Source: Hofstenia miamia
Taxonomy: Eukaryota; Xenacoelomorpha; Acoela
Reading direction: 5' to 3'
DNA length: 64,000 nt
Assembly (NCBI GenBank): GCA_004352715.1
Contig: SCFE01000007.1
Coordinates: 3,472,015 to 3,536,014, forward strand
In this document: in pieces, positions 1 through 11,718 of the stretch
How positions within the stretch are numbered: the stretch's first letter is position 1
Layout of the letters: every line of letters begins with the position of its first letter
The notes under the pieces: model-generated
The model's input: the letters and a program-made list of their open reading frames with translations, nothing else
Database searches by the model: none
What the model was told of the DNA's origin: nothing
Position numbers and translations under genes: made by a program

Positions 1-762
1 TTCAAAATATAAGTGTAATTACATACATTGGAAATTTTTTTGGAAATTACAAACTTGTATACCTGTTTCCTTAGCAATTTTTTTGCAACTTTAAATATTA
101 TTTATTGTCGAATAAGGGCTTCATTATTTTTACAAATATTAAGATTTAGCCTAAATTTTTTTACTTATTGAAAACAATGGAAAATTGGTAATTTGAGAAT
201 GCTAAAGCGATACCTTGTCAATGAAGAGCGGATCTTCAATTAATAGTTAAGTAAAAATTTAATTGAACAAACAAAAGAGAAAAATCTTAAAAATACAAAT
301 ATTTGTAAATTTAAAATCAAAATGTTACAAACATAATTGGAAAATATCATTGGAAAATATTTCACGAATAGATACTGTTACTTTAGAATTATAAATCATA
401 TATATCCAAGTTTAATGAAATCGAATTTATTGATGGCATCATGGCCTGATTTAATGTTTACAGGAGGCTTTGATTGCAATTGTTAAGTTAATACTTGAAT
501 AAGGAAGATCGAAGAAGTCTTGGCTTCAAAACTCAGACGAAAACCTCGGAAAGTTAAGTGCAGAATAAGAAATCAGTAAGTGTTCTAAGAATTAATATCC
601 AAAAAAATTGATTAAGCTGATCTTTATAATTTTGGAAAAATTATTATGCTTGTATGTATTGCAATTTCTTACCGGTATGTAGAACCTGATTAACTTCTAA
701 ATTACTTGGATCGAGCGATGGAATAGTGGTTCAGTACACCCCTGTTCACTTGAGGAAAAATA
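1..762. other. Stretch with no recognisable gene
   Basis: AT-rich sequence with stops in all frames. I see no coding, RNA or repeat structure here that I can name. Confidence 0.6.
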
Positions 763-849
763 ATGCTTAATTGTTCTGCTGCATTAGATCATGTTATTGA
801 ATGCTATACTCATTATAACGTTTGGACTTGCTATGAAATGTATGTATAT

Positions 850-1375
850 TATATATATTATGCATTGATATGTAAACTTGGGGGCTTCATTATAATGAGA
901 CATAATATAGTAAGAGACGTAGAAACTCAATTATTATCCACCGTTTGCAAGGATGTTTCTACAGAGCCTTTATTAATAGAAATTACTGAAAAAGAAAAAA
1001 TTGAAATAAATGGAAACATCGAAGATAATGCTCGAATTGACATATTGTGTACAAAAGTCAATGCATGATGTACGGTTTGCGCATCCCAATGCAACATCAA
1101 ATCAAAGCAAAAAATTTGTTCAAATTGTATCTGAACTTGAAGATTCCAAGAATAGAGCATAGAGAGATCGTGTGCAGAACTTTGAGTATGTTTGATTAAC
1201 CCCAACATATTTGCAACTAATGGTGCTATGGGTGAAGATCATGCATTACTTTCAATAAAATTAACGGTAGTTATGCAGATGTTATTAGTTACCTACAGAA
1301 AAGGCTTTTTTTCAATTTTAGGAATAGTATTCATTGCTCTAAATGGCAAAAGATAGAAAATTTATCAAAACCTTA
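850..1375 (+). pseudogene. Decayed nuclease-like C-terminal domain of an invertebrate retroelement protein
   Basis: The translation holds a run reading HxLxC-like residues, then GGFIIMRHNIVRD, VCKDVSTEP, EDNARIDI and, after stops and frame changes, GAMGEDHALLSIKL and a final hydrophobic stretch. This order (GGF..RHN..RD, VC.DV..EP, ED.ARLD, G.MG, R.....LL) matches, from memory, a C-terminal domain common in reverse-transcriptase-linked proteins of cnidarians and other invertebrates; I read it as PD-(D/E)XK-like but this is inference. At least two stops and frameshifts break it, and no RT lies upstream in the window. It is a dead fragment. The exact retroelement class is not settled. Confidence 0.5.
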
Positions 1376-1551
1376 CTCTTTTAAATGAATTTGATGTCAA
1401 TTGGATTTAAGTTTTTATTATCAAGTAATGGCTAGCATATATGAAAGATCAACTGTTATATGAAATATTTCAGTATTTGTAATGAAGATTTTGTAAATTA
1501 CATAAACATTTTGTTGTAATTTATTATCAGAAATTACTGTAGTGTTAATTT

Positions 1552-1573
1552 TATATATATATATATATATATA
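1552..1573. repeat. (TA)n microsatellite
   Basis: Perfect TA dinucleotide run. Confidence 0.95.
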
Positions 1574-1950
1574 AGAACTTAACAAGAGCAATAGAAATAG
1601 TTACCATTCTTACAACAAATTGATATCGAAGATAAACTTTTAAAGAAATAAATTTTATAAAATATTTAATCAAGAAAAGCAAGGAAAAAATCATTACCAG
1701 AAAACATCTATTGGAAGTTGCTTTGCATTGAAAGAAATTGTATGTATCTCAAGATGAAATTATAACATCTAAGCGCAAAATTGAAAGCATTTAATTCTAA
1801 TATATGTGGTTAAAATTGTATTTTACTTTGAAATATATATATATATTCTTTCTTTGCTAAATTTTATGCTACTTAACAGATATTCAAAATGTTTTAGAAA
1901 GTGGTATTAAATATATGCATTAGGAGATCAAAAAAAATATATATATACAC

Positions 1951-2315
1951 CAGAGATGGAAATGGGTCCGTGACATTTGGGTTGGGATGGCATGGTTGAT
2001 TCAACAAATTTCGCTGGAAAATTGAGCTGTGTTAGGTTGTGTATATAATTTGTGTTTGTGGTTTGGGCTGGGTCAAATATTGGGTAGAAGGTTTTGACAT
2101 TTTTGTAAAAATTTTTCTTCTTACCTTCATTTTTACAGCCACCTTGTACTATGAAAAATAGTATGTATTATATTTATTATTGACGTCTTCTGATTCTACT
2201 TGAGGGCTGCCAATGGGCCAAGATTTTTCGACCTAATACAAAACTTAAGCAATACATTTTTCACTCAACCAAGGTGTATTGAGTTCTCAACCCAAATATG
2301 ACATAAATACAACTA
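1951..2315. mobile_element. Short non-autonomous hAT element
   Basis: The left end reads CAGAGATGG and then TGACATTTGGGTTGGGA. The inverted right end reads TAGTTGTAT and then TGTCATATTTGGGTTGAGA. The flanking 8-mers ATATACAC (1943-1950) and AAATACAG (2316-2323) agree at 6 of 8 positions, and the left copy fits the hAT target pattern nTnnnnAn. It has no coding content. It abuts the mariner remnant that starts at 2321. Confidence 0.6.
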
Positions 2316-2320
2316 AAATA

Positions 2321-2865
2321 CAGGGTGAGTATAAAGTTCCTTTCTAGTAAAGGTTTTTATTTCAAAGCAAACTGTTTATTCTTGCTCATGAATGTGAACG
2401 AAAATGAAACAAGACAAATTTTATAGCACAAAAAACATACAAAAACCAAAAACAAAAGAAGAAATCAAGCGGGCTTCAGAACTGTCAAACAATTGGAGCA
2501 TTGCATCTAATCCATCTATCTTCTGATTTTATATTCAGATAGGCAAGAACTTGCAATCTCCAGTGGGAATAGAAAGTTCTGTTAGAAAACAGTTCTTCTA
2601 AAGCGTCTAAGACTACCAATTTCTGGAACAACATAGTTTTGAAGTTTGTAATGATAGGACACAGCTGTGATGGTTGGTTCCTCAAAGTAATAAGGCCCAA
2701 TTACACGATAACTGTAGACTGCACACCAAACGTTTACACAACGCTTTTCATTGGGACTTCTTCTATGACATTTGGTTTTTCACAACCCCAAACATCAGCA
2801 TTGTGTGAGTTCATTTTAACGGAGAGAGTGAATTTAGTCTCATCTGAGAAACACGTGCCTTAGCT
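2321..2865 (-). pseudogene. Truncated Tc1/mariner-type transposase with one terminal repeat
   Basis: On the minus strand the frames spell SDETKFTLSVKMNSHNADVW, then, after a frameshift, a WCAVYSYRVIGPYYFEEP-like run and YVVPEI. These are the central DDE-domain motifs of the mariner-related transposases that carry a DUF4817-type N-terminus; the first catalytic Asp is the D of SDE. The N-terminal half is missing. The 3' end of the element is probably TA|CAGGGTGAGTATAAAG at 2319-2321, a usual mariner-type end. Frameshifts and stops show it is dead. The full-length relative at 58032-59200 has the same motif order. Confidence 0.7.
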
Positions 2866-3126
2866 TCATGAAAATTATTCAGAAATACGTTCGAAAATAA
2901 ACATCTATAAAATGTACTAAATAGTAAAAATTGATAAATAGTTCTAAAAATTGCCTCATACAATTATTGGGAATTATTTTTATAAATACTATGGGGTTAA
3001 AAAATACGGATAATTATAAATATACAAAGGGCGGTAAATTGATGAACCTGAATGATCGACAATTAAAGGATCCACAACACATTAAAATCTAATAGAAAAT
3101 GTCTCTTGGCAAGCCTGCATGCATAC

Positions 3127-3512
3127 CAGAGTTGGAATCGGTTTGGGAGAACCGACGTTCGGTTCGGTTTCGGGTACAAAATCCTAGAAAAGTCGGGTAA
3201 GCCAACATGTTCTTGGAAAACGCCAGCTACTTCAATGTGCCCTAAGAAGGCCTTCATTCAATAATTATTCATCAGATTTCATTTCATGTAAGGAAACAAC
3301 CGAAGAGTGGGATTTAATATTATAAGCAGTGCATTAAAAGTCTAAAAGGAGGACAATACATTATTATTCGTTTGTAATATTGAAGGTCACTTTGCCGTCC
3401 AGCATTTCGGGTAGGATTCGGAAAAGATTCTGTGCATTTTGGGAAATTTAGAGTAAGTTTTTAAAAAATCGGTTCGGTTTCGGTTGCAAATTTCTTACCC
3501 GATTCAACTGTA
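3127..3512. mobile_element. Short non-autonomous hAT element with 8-bp target duplication
   Basis: The ends read CAGAGTTGGAATCGG on the left and, inverted, TACAGTTGAATCGGG on the right. They are flanked by ATGCATAC (3119-3126) and ATGCATAG (3513-3520), 7 of 8 identical and fitting nTnnnnAn. Inside, both arms repeat CGGTTCGGTTTCGG, which gives long subterminal inverted repeats. Non-coding. Confidence 0.75.
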
Positions 3513-3867
3513 ATGCATAGCGTCTGTAAATAACCCAAGTCCCAAGAAATCTTACTAATTGCCCAAGGCATTTTTTTACAGCACTAGAATCTTAAGAAGA
3601 GCTTGTTTATCGTCCCAGGTCTTTTAAAAGTACTATTCTTATTAATTCTTTGCCGACTATAAATAATCACTGCTATTCTTATAAAGAACAGACTGTCCAT
3701 ACTATGAAAAGTATGAAAACATTTACATAATATTCATACAAAGATCATATGGTACTCTTTTTAAGAATAGTCTGTATATCTGCATGTAAGAATTTAAATA
3801 TAGTAAACGTATTAAAAACAGTATAATACACACTGGACAGGGAAATCTTGATAATATCATCTCAATA

Positions 3868-4105
3868 CAGGGGCGTACGCAGGATTTTCAGTCGAGGGGG
3901 GAATTGTAGTCATGATCAAGTGAGTGACCAAATATGGGGTGAAGGGCAATGAAATTCTTGAATATAGACTCCAGAAATGTATTTAAAGACCTTAGTTCTT
4001 AATTTTTTTTAGAATTTGCCGAAAATTGGTTGAATTTATCAAGAAAAATCAATTTTGAATGTCTGACAGGGGTATTCCAACATGTCCCTCCTTGTGTATG
4101 CACTG
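3868..4105. mobile_element. Short hAT-like element
   Basis: The left end is CAGGGGCGTACGCAGGATTT followed by a G run. The inverted right end is CAGTGCATACACAAGGAGGG. This CAGnGGCGTACGCA start is a common hAT terminus in invertebrates. The candidate 8-bp target copies (TCTCAATA and CCTTGCTA) agree at only 4 of 8 positions, so the borders are less certain. Confidence 0.5.
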
Positions 4106-5045
4106 CCTTGCTACACTTTTATCTTTTTAGTTTCCAGAAATTCAACATATAATCTTAATATGATATATTCAAAATCTCTAAAAAGTGGACAGATAAATGG
4201 TGAAATCAACACAAATTTATCATGGGTCAACACATGTTCATGATTTTCCTTAACCCTATTCATTGAAGTCACAAAATAATTTTACAGCTTAATTATTTTG
4301 GAACCTTAAAACTTATATTGCTGACAAGTTTTCCATAGTGCATGTGATGTGACTGCATATTTAATTTGAACATAGTATATTTTTGGCAGACACACATGTC
4401 TCTCTGCATGAATATAGATGTATGTGTACATTATTATCATGTGACTTGATTAATTAATTTCGCGCAATATGCCAATATATATAATCTCCTCAAATCATGT
4501 TAAAGTTTAATCAATTTCTTCATAAATTATAACAGGTTCCCGCCAAATTTTATTAACAATTACATCATATCATGATGTAGCACGCAAAGTTATTTCACGT
4601 TATTTGTTATTGCACTGAATGAATTCATGCTATGCTACAAGCAAAGGGGTTACATTTTGTATTATTTGAAAATTGTTATTCTACATTGGCGCTATTTACC
4701 ACTTACAAATGAGGACCGTTAAATCTTACCAATTTTGAAGAAGTTATTTTTTTCATACTTTTTATATGAAAATTATGTATTGGATTTAGCATTTTAGCAT
4801 TTAGAATTTCACATTTTAAGCGTTTTTAGTTGAAAGAATTATATTGAAAGTATTATTTTTATCGAGATATATGATATTGGGTACTACTAAAGTGCATTGC
4901 GGTACCTGAAGTACTAGCAATGAATAATTATTTTTAATGAAAATCGGATTTTTGGAAATATTTAATAATTTATGAAAATTTTGACATTCATGCACTGCAT
5001 ATGGTATGAGCGGGTATTACCCGCTATTTAAAAAAATACGATGTA
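4106..5045. other. Stretch with no recognisable gene
   Basis: Unique-looking AT-rich sequence with no long frame, RNA gene or clear repeat seen. Confidence 0.5.
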
Positions 5046-5047
5046 TA

Positions 5048-5503
5048 CCTTAGTAAATAAATTTGGAAAATTTGGCAAAAAATTGCCAAATTTTTGCCAA
5101 ATATTTGGAAAGGATTTGCAAATTGATTCCAAATATTTGGCAAATATTTGCCAAATATTTGGCAAATTTTCCAAATAATTTGCAAACTTTCCAAGAATTT
5201 GCCAAATATTTGGCAAACTTTCCAAATTTTGGGCTAAGTGAATTTTTTAGAGTACATTAAATATATTAAACAATTACACTCATACATTTATGCAAAGCAT
5301 TAAAATTTCATCAGTTATTTATTTATAACAGCAGTTGATTAAACTGCCTACACAGTATACATTTAAGTGTATACAGAGATGTAGAGACCCAAGACCAACA
5401 AGTAATGGTCTAAACTACATCAATCAACTGCTAACCAATTGCATTTATGCATTGGCAAATATTTGGCAAATATTTGCAAATTTTCCAAACGTATTTACTA
5501 GGG
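5048..5503. mobile_element. TA-flanked palindromic MITE (Tc1/mariner type)
   Basis: The left end CCTTAGTAAATA then TTTGGAAAATTTG and the inverted right end CCCTAGTAAATA then TTTGGAAAATTTG form terminal inverted repeats. They are flanked by TA at 5046-5047 and 5504-5505. The left arm (5060-5228) is packed with TTTGGCAAATATTTGCCAAA-like palindromes that can fold on themselves. The right arm (5453-5490) has a shorter version. The 5230-5450 core is unrelated filler. Open frames over the arms are by-products of the repeat. Confidence 0.75.
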
Positions 5504-5672
5504 TAGAATGATATACACTGTGATTAAGGATTTTGATGCGCAATATGAGTTGTGAAATGTTACTAAGAAAAATTTCATTCTCTTTGAATAATAATCAAAT
5601 CTGTCTACTGCCTGAACCTTTACAGCTGTGGACAAGCGCGACATCAATTTTCAAATCAAAATTCTTAGCAGT

Positions 5673-5900
5673 CATAAGGTTTGAAAACTTGGATAATCTT
5701 GGAAAGTTCTTGAATAAATCTTGAATCTTGGATTTCTTGCAAAGACCTTAAAAGTTTCCTAAGAAACTTGATAAGAAATATATTATTTGATTTCTTGCAA
5801 AGATCTTGAAAATTTTTAAAAAAACTGGATAGGAAATTTATTCTTAGATTTCTTTCAAAGTTCTTGAACATTTCTAAAGGGGTTTAAGAAAAAATATTTT
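5673..5900. repeat. Degenerate TTCTTG-rich minisatellite
   Basis: Imperfect units built around TTTCTTGCAAAG and CTTGAAAATTTC repeat about every 20-40 bases. A second, longer block in the same orientation lies at 7480-7870, and a similar-looking block is at 61790-62050. Confidence 0.6.
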
Positions 5901-7284
5901 CTAGGATTTTTTTTCACAATCTTGTATGTTTTTTAAAAAAATTATTAAAAATAAGAGTTTCTAACACATTATCAAAAATAATGAAATTTTCTACAGCATC
6001 TATAAAATATATGTATTGAACTTACAAGAACTGCTTAATATTTCGTATATAGCACAAGTATTGCAATACTTGTAAGGTCATTAATAGTTTCTTGTAAGCT
6101 TTAAGATTCTTTTAAGCATTACAAAAATTCACGTTGTGCTTATTGAATGGTTTTGTAAGTCATGTAAATTAGACAAAGAATAAATAATATGCTAATATGC
6201 TAATAAATATTATAGTTTATTTAAATCAAAATAGTGTTAAGAAAAAGGCAATAAAGAGGGTCATGATCACGACGTCGAGAACCTCCTCCTCTGGATCCGG
6301 CTCAAATTTATTTAAAATGAAATCAAAAGTGGTATGCATTAGAATTTTTATAGAATCCAATAGCGAACGGTGGAATTGCACACATGTTGTTGAGCTCAAA
6401 ATCACTTTGCATGATGTTCTCTAAAATTCCCTCAATTTCGTAAATTCCAATTGCATTGAAATGTTCGTGTAGATCAAAATTTGGTTTTGCATTATAGAAA
6501 AGTGAATAAAGGCTAGCAATATATAATTTCGAAAATTGATGGTGAATAATGAAAACTTTCAGCAGTTCAGAATTTTTCACTAGTTAATATTCTTGCAAAT
6601 ACATAAAGCTGGTTGGAATGTGAGGTGGAAAGTTCTAAATTTGTGAAGTGCGAATTTATTTGGAAGATCTAACACTGACCATCAACACTCAAATGTAAGT
6701 TATTTGTGCTTTGTTATGCGTCACATTTATTATTAACTATAATTAACTAATTATTTACTGAACTGAAACTCTACTAAATATTATTATTGAAAACTTTAGT
6801 TGTTAAATAATTTAAAATTTGCCTTTATTAATGCGGCCCAAGCGGCAAAAATTACTTTCTTACCCGTACTCGAAATGTTTTACTCGTAGAAAAATGTGAA
6901 TTTTTATTGCTGCTATAAAATAACTGAAGAACTTGCAATAAAATTTCCAACATAAATCAAGTTTATTAGTTGATAATTTTTCCAACATTATATTTAAATA
7001 TATTTTTAAAAAAAATCGTATTTTAAGCATAAAGTTTGCGCAATGGAAATAAGCTTACCCGCACATCACTAACTGCCATTCTAAATACAGGTATCAGGTA
7101 GGTATAAATATGCAATTAAATAAGATGGGCAGGTAGCTTTGGCAAAATTAGCTTATCCACTCATCAATAATTTTGAATTATTATTACAATAGTTCTTAAA
7201 AGTGAACCAACAGGGATTCGGGTATGGGTAACTATGAGCCTTTTCCGAGGAGGGGGTTAAGGGTCTCATAAGTACCTTACCCTA
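5901..7284. other. Stretch with no recognisable gene
   Basis: AT-rich. Short frames at 6197-6424 (+) and 6323-6580 (-) overlap each other and show no family motif. Confidence 0.5.
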
Positions 7285-7302
7285 ATATATATATATAAAT
7301 AA

Positions 7303-7346
<44 letters not shown>
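7285..7346. repeat. (TA)n microsatellite
   Basis: TA dinucleotide run interrupted once near 7300. Confidence 0.95.
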
Positions 7347-7348
<2 letters not shown>

Positions 7349-7479
7349 TCGGACAAATCCTTTAATGTTACTTTACAACAGCTATAGTGCATATATATTT
7401 GTCTTTGCCATGTGACAAAAACTAACTTTAAATAAAATTATGATTATGTTACGCATTTGTTCTGTACATTGCTTCCAAA

Positions 7480-7870
7480 TTACATTTTAGATCTTTGCGA
7501 CTTCTTAAAATTTCGTAAATTTGTATTTTATGACTATTTGAATTTCTTGGACATTTCCTGCCAAATTTCAAGTTTACTCAACGAAAAATTTATGAAACTT
7601 CCAAGAACATTTGAGGATTTTCTATACTTCTTAGAATTTCTTGGAAATTTCTTTCAAGATTCTTAGAAAATCTTAAAAATTTCTTGCCAAGTTCTTGCAA
7701 GTTTTTTCCACGAATATCTAAGAAGCTTCCAAGAACTTATCAAGATTTTTCCTGATACTTGGATTTCTTGATAATTTTTTTCAAGATTCTTGGAATTTCT
7801 TGAAAATTTCTTGCCAACTTCTTGAAAGTTTTTTCAAAAAAAAATCTAAGAAATTTCAAACACTTTTGAT
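7480..7870. repeat. Degenerate TTCTTG-rich minisatellite, second block
   Basis: Imperfect tandem units such as TTTCTTGCCAAGTTCTTG and CAAGATTCTTGGAATTTCTTG. The composition and orientation match 5673-5900. The 69-codon frame at 7457-7666 is a product of the repeat. Confidence 0.6.
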
Positions 7871-8186
7871 TAACTTATGTTGCCCTTTGCTCTGAATTAA
7901 ACAAGGTTTTTACAATGAATGTTGAGTTTCATTCAGGGTGAGTCCAAATATATTTAAAAATTATTGAGAGTATTTTTATAAAATCCTTGCAACCATGTTT
8001 GAACAAAAAAAGAAGACTATATTTATAAATTAAACTTGCAACTTTTTAAAATTTAAAAAATTATAATTATAACTGTAAAATCTAGTAAATTTAGAGGGAA
8101 TAATTTGTAAAACTGACGATGACTTTGTAAGTCGAAATATATCTGCATGTTCTTATTAAGGGTAATTAAGCTCCTAATTAAGAATC
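7871..8186. other. Stretch with no recognisable gene; one mariner-like end
   Basis: The only structure seen is CAGGGTGAGTCCAAATA near 7935, which looks like a lone mariner-type terminal repeat. No partner end was found. Confidence 0.4.
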
Positions 8187-8412
8187 TAGTAAATACCTGT
8201 CTCTCGTTGCTTACATTTTCCTCGTCTGCTAATTATTCCACGTCACTATTCTGCACTATAAATTAGCTAACGCGATCTTGTCTATAATCACTCTTTGGCA
8301 AAATGACTTGTCGATTCGCGGTTTGTCGTAAGTGCCTTAAAATTGATTTTACAATTAATCAAAAAGGGATAATTGGTTAATTTACAAAAAGAAGGAATCA
8401 ATAAATAAATCA
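8187..8412 (+). repeat. Dispersed repeat X, copy 1
   Basis: Runs from TAGTAAATACCTGTCT to AATCAATAAATAAATCA. The same sequence, diverged, is on the opposite strand at 23155-23360; the shared core is AAAAAGGGATAATTGGTTAA. Non-coding and likely MITE-derived. Confidence 0.75.
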
Positions 8413-8599
8413 GTTTGTTATTGTTCTTTGTTTCATCTTTTTGTTACTGATTATGCCACAGTACTGAACAATTAATTCATCCAATACAACCTATATGACA
8501 AAGCGACTTTGTTTAGATTTTCAAATAGATTTCGATTAGCTATAGAAAAATCAAAGGAATTTGCAATCTATTTACTTGGGTTTCAATGTATGCTGCATT

Positions 8600-8828
8600 A
8601 AAATGATTATAAATTCAAGTTCTCAAAGAATGTGACAAATGCATTTTTGAGTAGATGGAATTTAAAAGGGATGGGTGTGTGCTAAGTTAAGTAGGAGCTT
8701 CTGAAGCATTTCCCACTGAGCTAAGGGTCGTTATTCAAAATATTCAACAGCACCTAACAGTAATTCAGTAAGGTCTTCAACCTTTAATGCCAGGGAGCAG
8801 AAATATCGCTTATTCGAAACTTAATTTC
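8600..8828 (+). repeat. Dispersed repeat Y, copy 1
   Basis: Shares TGTGACAAATGCATTT, AAAATATTCAA and TAATTCAGTAAG.TCTTCAACC with 55422-55632 in the same order and orientation. Non-coding, with ends undefined. Confidence 0.75.
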
Positions 8829-9731
8829 CTTGATTCGATAATAAAATGCTTAAATTTATTAATATTGCGGTACACTGAAATTCGTTAGCAATCACCAGTT
8901 CTAAGTAAGACAAGTAGGAAGTTGGATTTATTCAAAAATCGTACGTTGGAGGAATTCACAATTCAAGATGGTACAAAAATGGTGCAAAATCTGCCCAATA
9001 AAACACATATATGGTATGCGAATGCATTGTGCAAAAATTATGAAAATTGTTTATGAAATTTCGAAAAACTGGAGAAAATATCAGAAGATTTCTCAATGAG
9101 AAAAAACGCTTCTTGTTATTGCAGATAGATTAGACATTTTCCTAATAATCAATTTTTCAAAAACCTTGTTTACAATTTAGCTGAGAGATAACTTTCATTG
9201 GAATTCAACATAGAGCGGGACGCCCTTTGTAAATGGATTTTTTCAGTTGCTATGGTAATTACCAAGTACAATATTCATTAATTGGGCAAAAAGGACTCAT
9301 GTTGTGAACAAATTCTGTTGTACAAAGCTGTTAATGACTCTGCTGCTTTTGATCTAAGACTTGAAGATTATCATTCTGTGTTTGAAGATCTAATACATAA
9401 TAATATATGTCCGGTTTCTATTCAGTTAATAAATAATCACATCATTAATGAAGTGGATTATAGTTACCTTCGTTGTTGTTGATTTGATGTTTGAAACTAG
9501 ACAGGCAAGTGATGAAATCATGATTCAATTTTTCCGCAAAGCTTACATCTTGTTAGAACTTTGGTCATCAATGTAACTAATTTTGACAGAGAAAAACCTT
9601 GACATTCAAAAGATATGAGATTCAAAATAAATTAACCTTTAATGTCAAATCAAATTAGATTCACTAGAAATTTACAAAATATATCCTTCTTAAGCTATTC
9701 TATAAACTATCAAACTTTCTTGTGAATTAGA

Positions 9732-9805
9732 CCTTGTAAAGTATTAAACATATATTTTATTAACTACTCCTTGTAAAGTATTAAACATATATTTTATTAA
9801 CTACT
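9732..9805. repeat. 37-bp tandem duplication
   Basis: Two consecutive near-perfect copies of a 37-bp unit beginning CCTTGTAAAGTATTAAACAT. Confidence 0.9.
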
Positions 9806-10458
9806 TCATTTACAAGTTTTATCACAAATTTGTCAGCTAGAAGCAACCACAGAACAAAATAATTTATAAAAACTTAATTAAATAACTAAACCAATAAAAA
9901 GCTAAAGCAAACCCCAGGCAGTTGATACCACATTATTTTATTAGAACCTATGAGATTTTTTTTTCTAATTTCAAATCACCACAGCCCTCATGCCTACCAG
10001 TTGTGAGAAGCAATGGTTAAGCACAATATATTTTAATGATTTCAATATTTATCAAATTAATTTTATCAATAAAACAAAAATGAGCGTTTATCTTTAAAAT
10101 TTATTTCCTAGTGAATAGAAGGACTTTCAGATCAATAGTAAGTATATTTAGAAGAATTTGAACTTCTCTTCAAATACATTTTGGAAACTTTGTAATAATA
10201 TTGTAAAGCAATCTCTTATTACTTCAAACAAATTTTCAATTATTTGGATGTTCCTTTTTAAATTAATCATAAATAATATTATAGAATTTGGAGGAATTAT
10301 AGTTTATTCCTATATGCTGGGTTGGAAAATATATATTTTTGTAAAAAATAAAAGATCAAGTTTTGGGAATGAAGATGAGCCGATTTAATTTATAAATAAG
10401 GAATATCAAACATCTTTCAAGCCAATTTCATATTCTTTCATTATTAATAATAATATAA

Positions 10459-10501
10459 TGAATTAAGGTATCTAAATAACCTAGATATCCCTCAATTCAT
10501 A
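10459..10501. repeat. Short inverted repeat (hairpin)
   Basis: ATGAATTAAGGTATCTA pairs with TAGATATCCCTCAATTCAT across a 7-base loop, with small mismatches. No T-run or gene context suggests a terminator; it may be a small foldback relic. Confidence 0.6.
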
Positions 10502-11636
10502 TCACATACTATTATTTCTTGAAAGATTCTTATATTTTTTCAAAAATTCTATTATTTAGGACCAGAATATTAAACCATATATTATATATTATAGAGTGTT
10601 TATTCAATAGAAGTACTGATTAGCCTTATGAAATGTCTTGTTTCTCAAATATTGTCTTTACTACATAATTTACTTATTCCTATATTGAAACAAATATTGA
10701 ATGGAGACCATTCGTAATGTAATAAACTATGACTTTTGCCAACCTGTGCTTTCACTGTTTATTAATTTCTAGCTCAATAATTGTAGAATAGATTTTCCTA
10801 CCTCACATTTAACAATATAATATAATAATAATACTTTTTCAAAGGTAAATACAATATTGCTGAGGAGCTTAAAACTCTTGCAAATTATCATATATATGAG
10901 GGATGAAGGGAAAAGTCATTGTCTTTTCTGCCCAACTGTTAATGTACCAATGCTAATTTGAATTTGTCTAAAGATTGGTTTTGAATAAAAGTTTGTGACA
11001 TCTTACCAGTCACTCCCCACATGCACCCTATTAAATGCATAGAAAGAAAAAAATGTATAAGGTATTTATAATTGGAAATAAAATATATCACTCATGAATA
11101 ATGTGAAATTCAAAGTAATTCAAACTACAAGTAAAAGGCCTGTCATACTTTCATCACTTCACAAATTTTTTTTGACTCAGCATATCTGAACTAATCAAAT
11201 TTCATACACTAAAAAACATTTTGCATATCCCTTTTGAACCCCTAAAAACTATCTTAAGTCATTTTGTGCTGCTCTGTCACTCCCCAGGCAGTTGTAAGTA
11301 ATTCAGAAAGAGTTTTCATTGATGTCAATCCTAAAATATCAGAAAATAATTGTAATGTAAAATTCGTTTGAATTTTGTTTTCATTTTGAATAGATAAGTA
11401 ATCTGCAGAAATTCAAAATCACTATATGCATATATAAATAGTGAAATAAGATCAAAATTGGTGAATAAACAGAAAATTTGTTTTAACATGAACATTTTCT
11501 AATGCATGCAATTTTAATTAATTTTAAGTGTAGTTAATTATAATTAATTTTCCTTCCAAATTTGTTCTGAAAAAGATTTTGAATCGAAACGAGTCGCATC
11601 TATGAAGTTCAGTAATCTAATACTTATATATATATA

Positions 11637-11709
11637 NNNNNNNNNNNNNNNNNNNNNNNNNNNNNNNNNNNNNNNNNNNNNNNNNNNNNNNNNNNNNNNN
11701 NNNNNNNNN
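11637..11709. other. Assembly gap (73 N) inside (TA)n
   Basis: The run of N is bordered on both sides by TA repeats. Confidence 0.99.
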
Positions 11710-11718
11710 ATATATATA

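Larger units (their letters stand above)
8829..11636. other. Stretch with no recognisable gene
   Basis: The short frames at 9282-9482 and 10158-10388 have no family motif. Small structures inside are the tandem duplication at 9732-9805 and the hairpin at 10459-10501. Confidence 0.5.
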
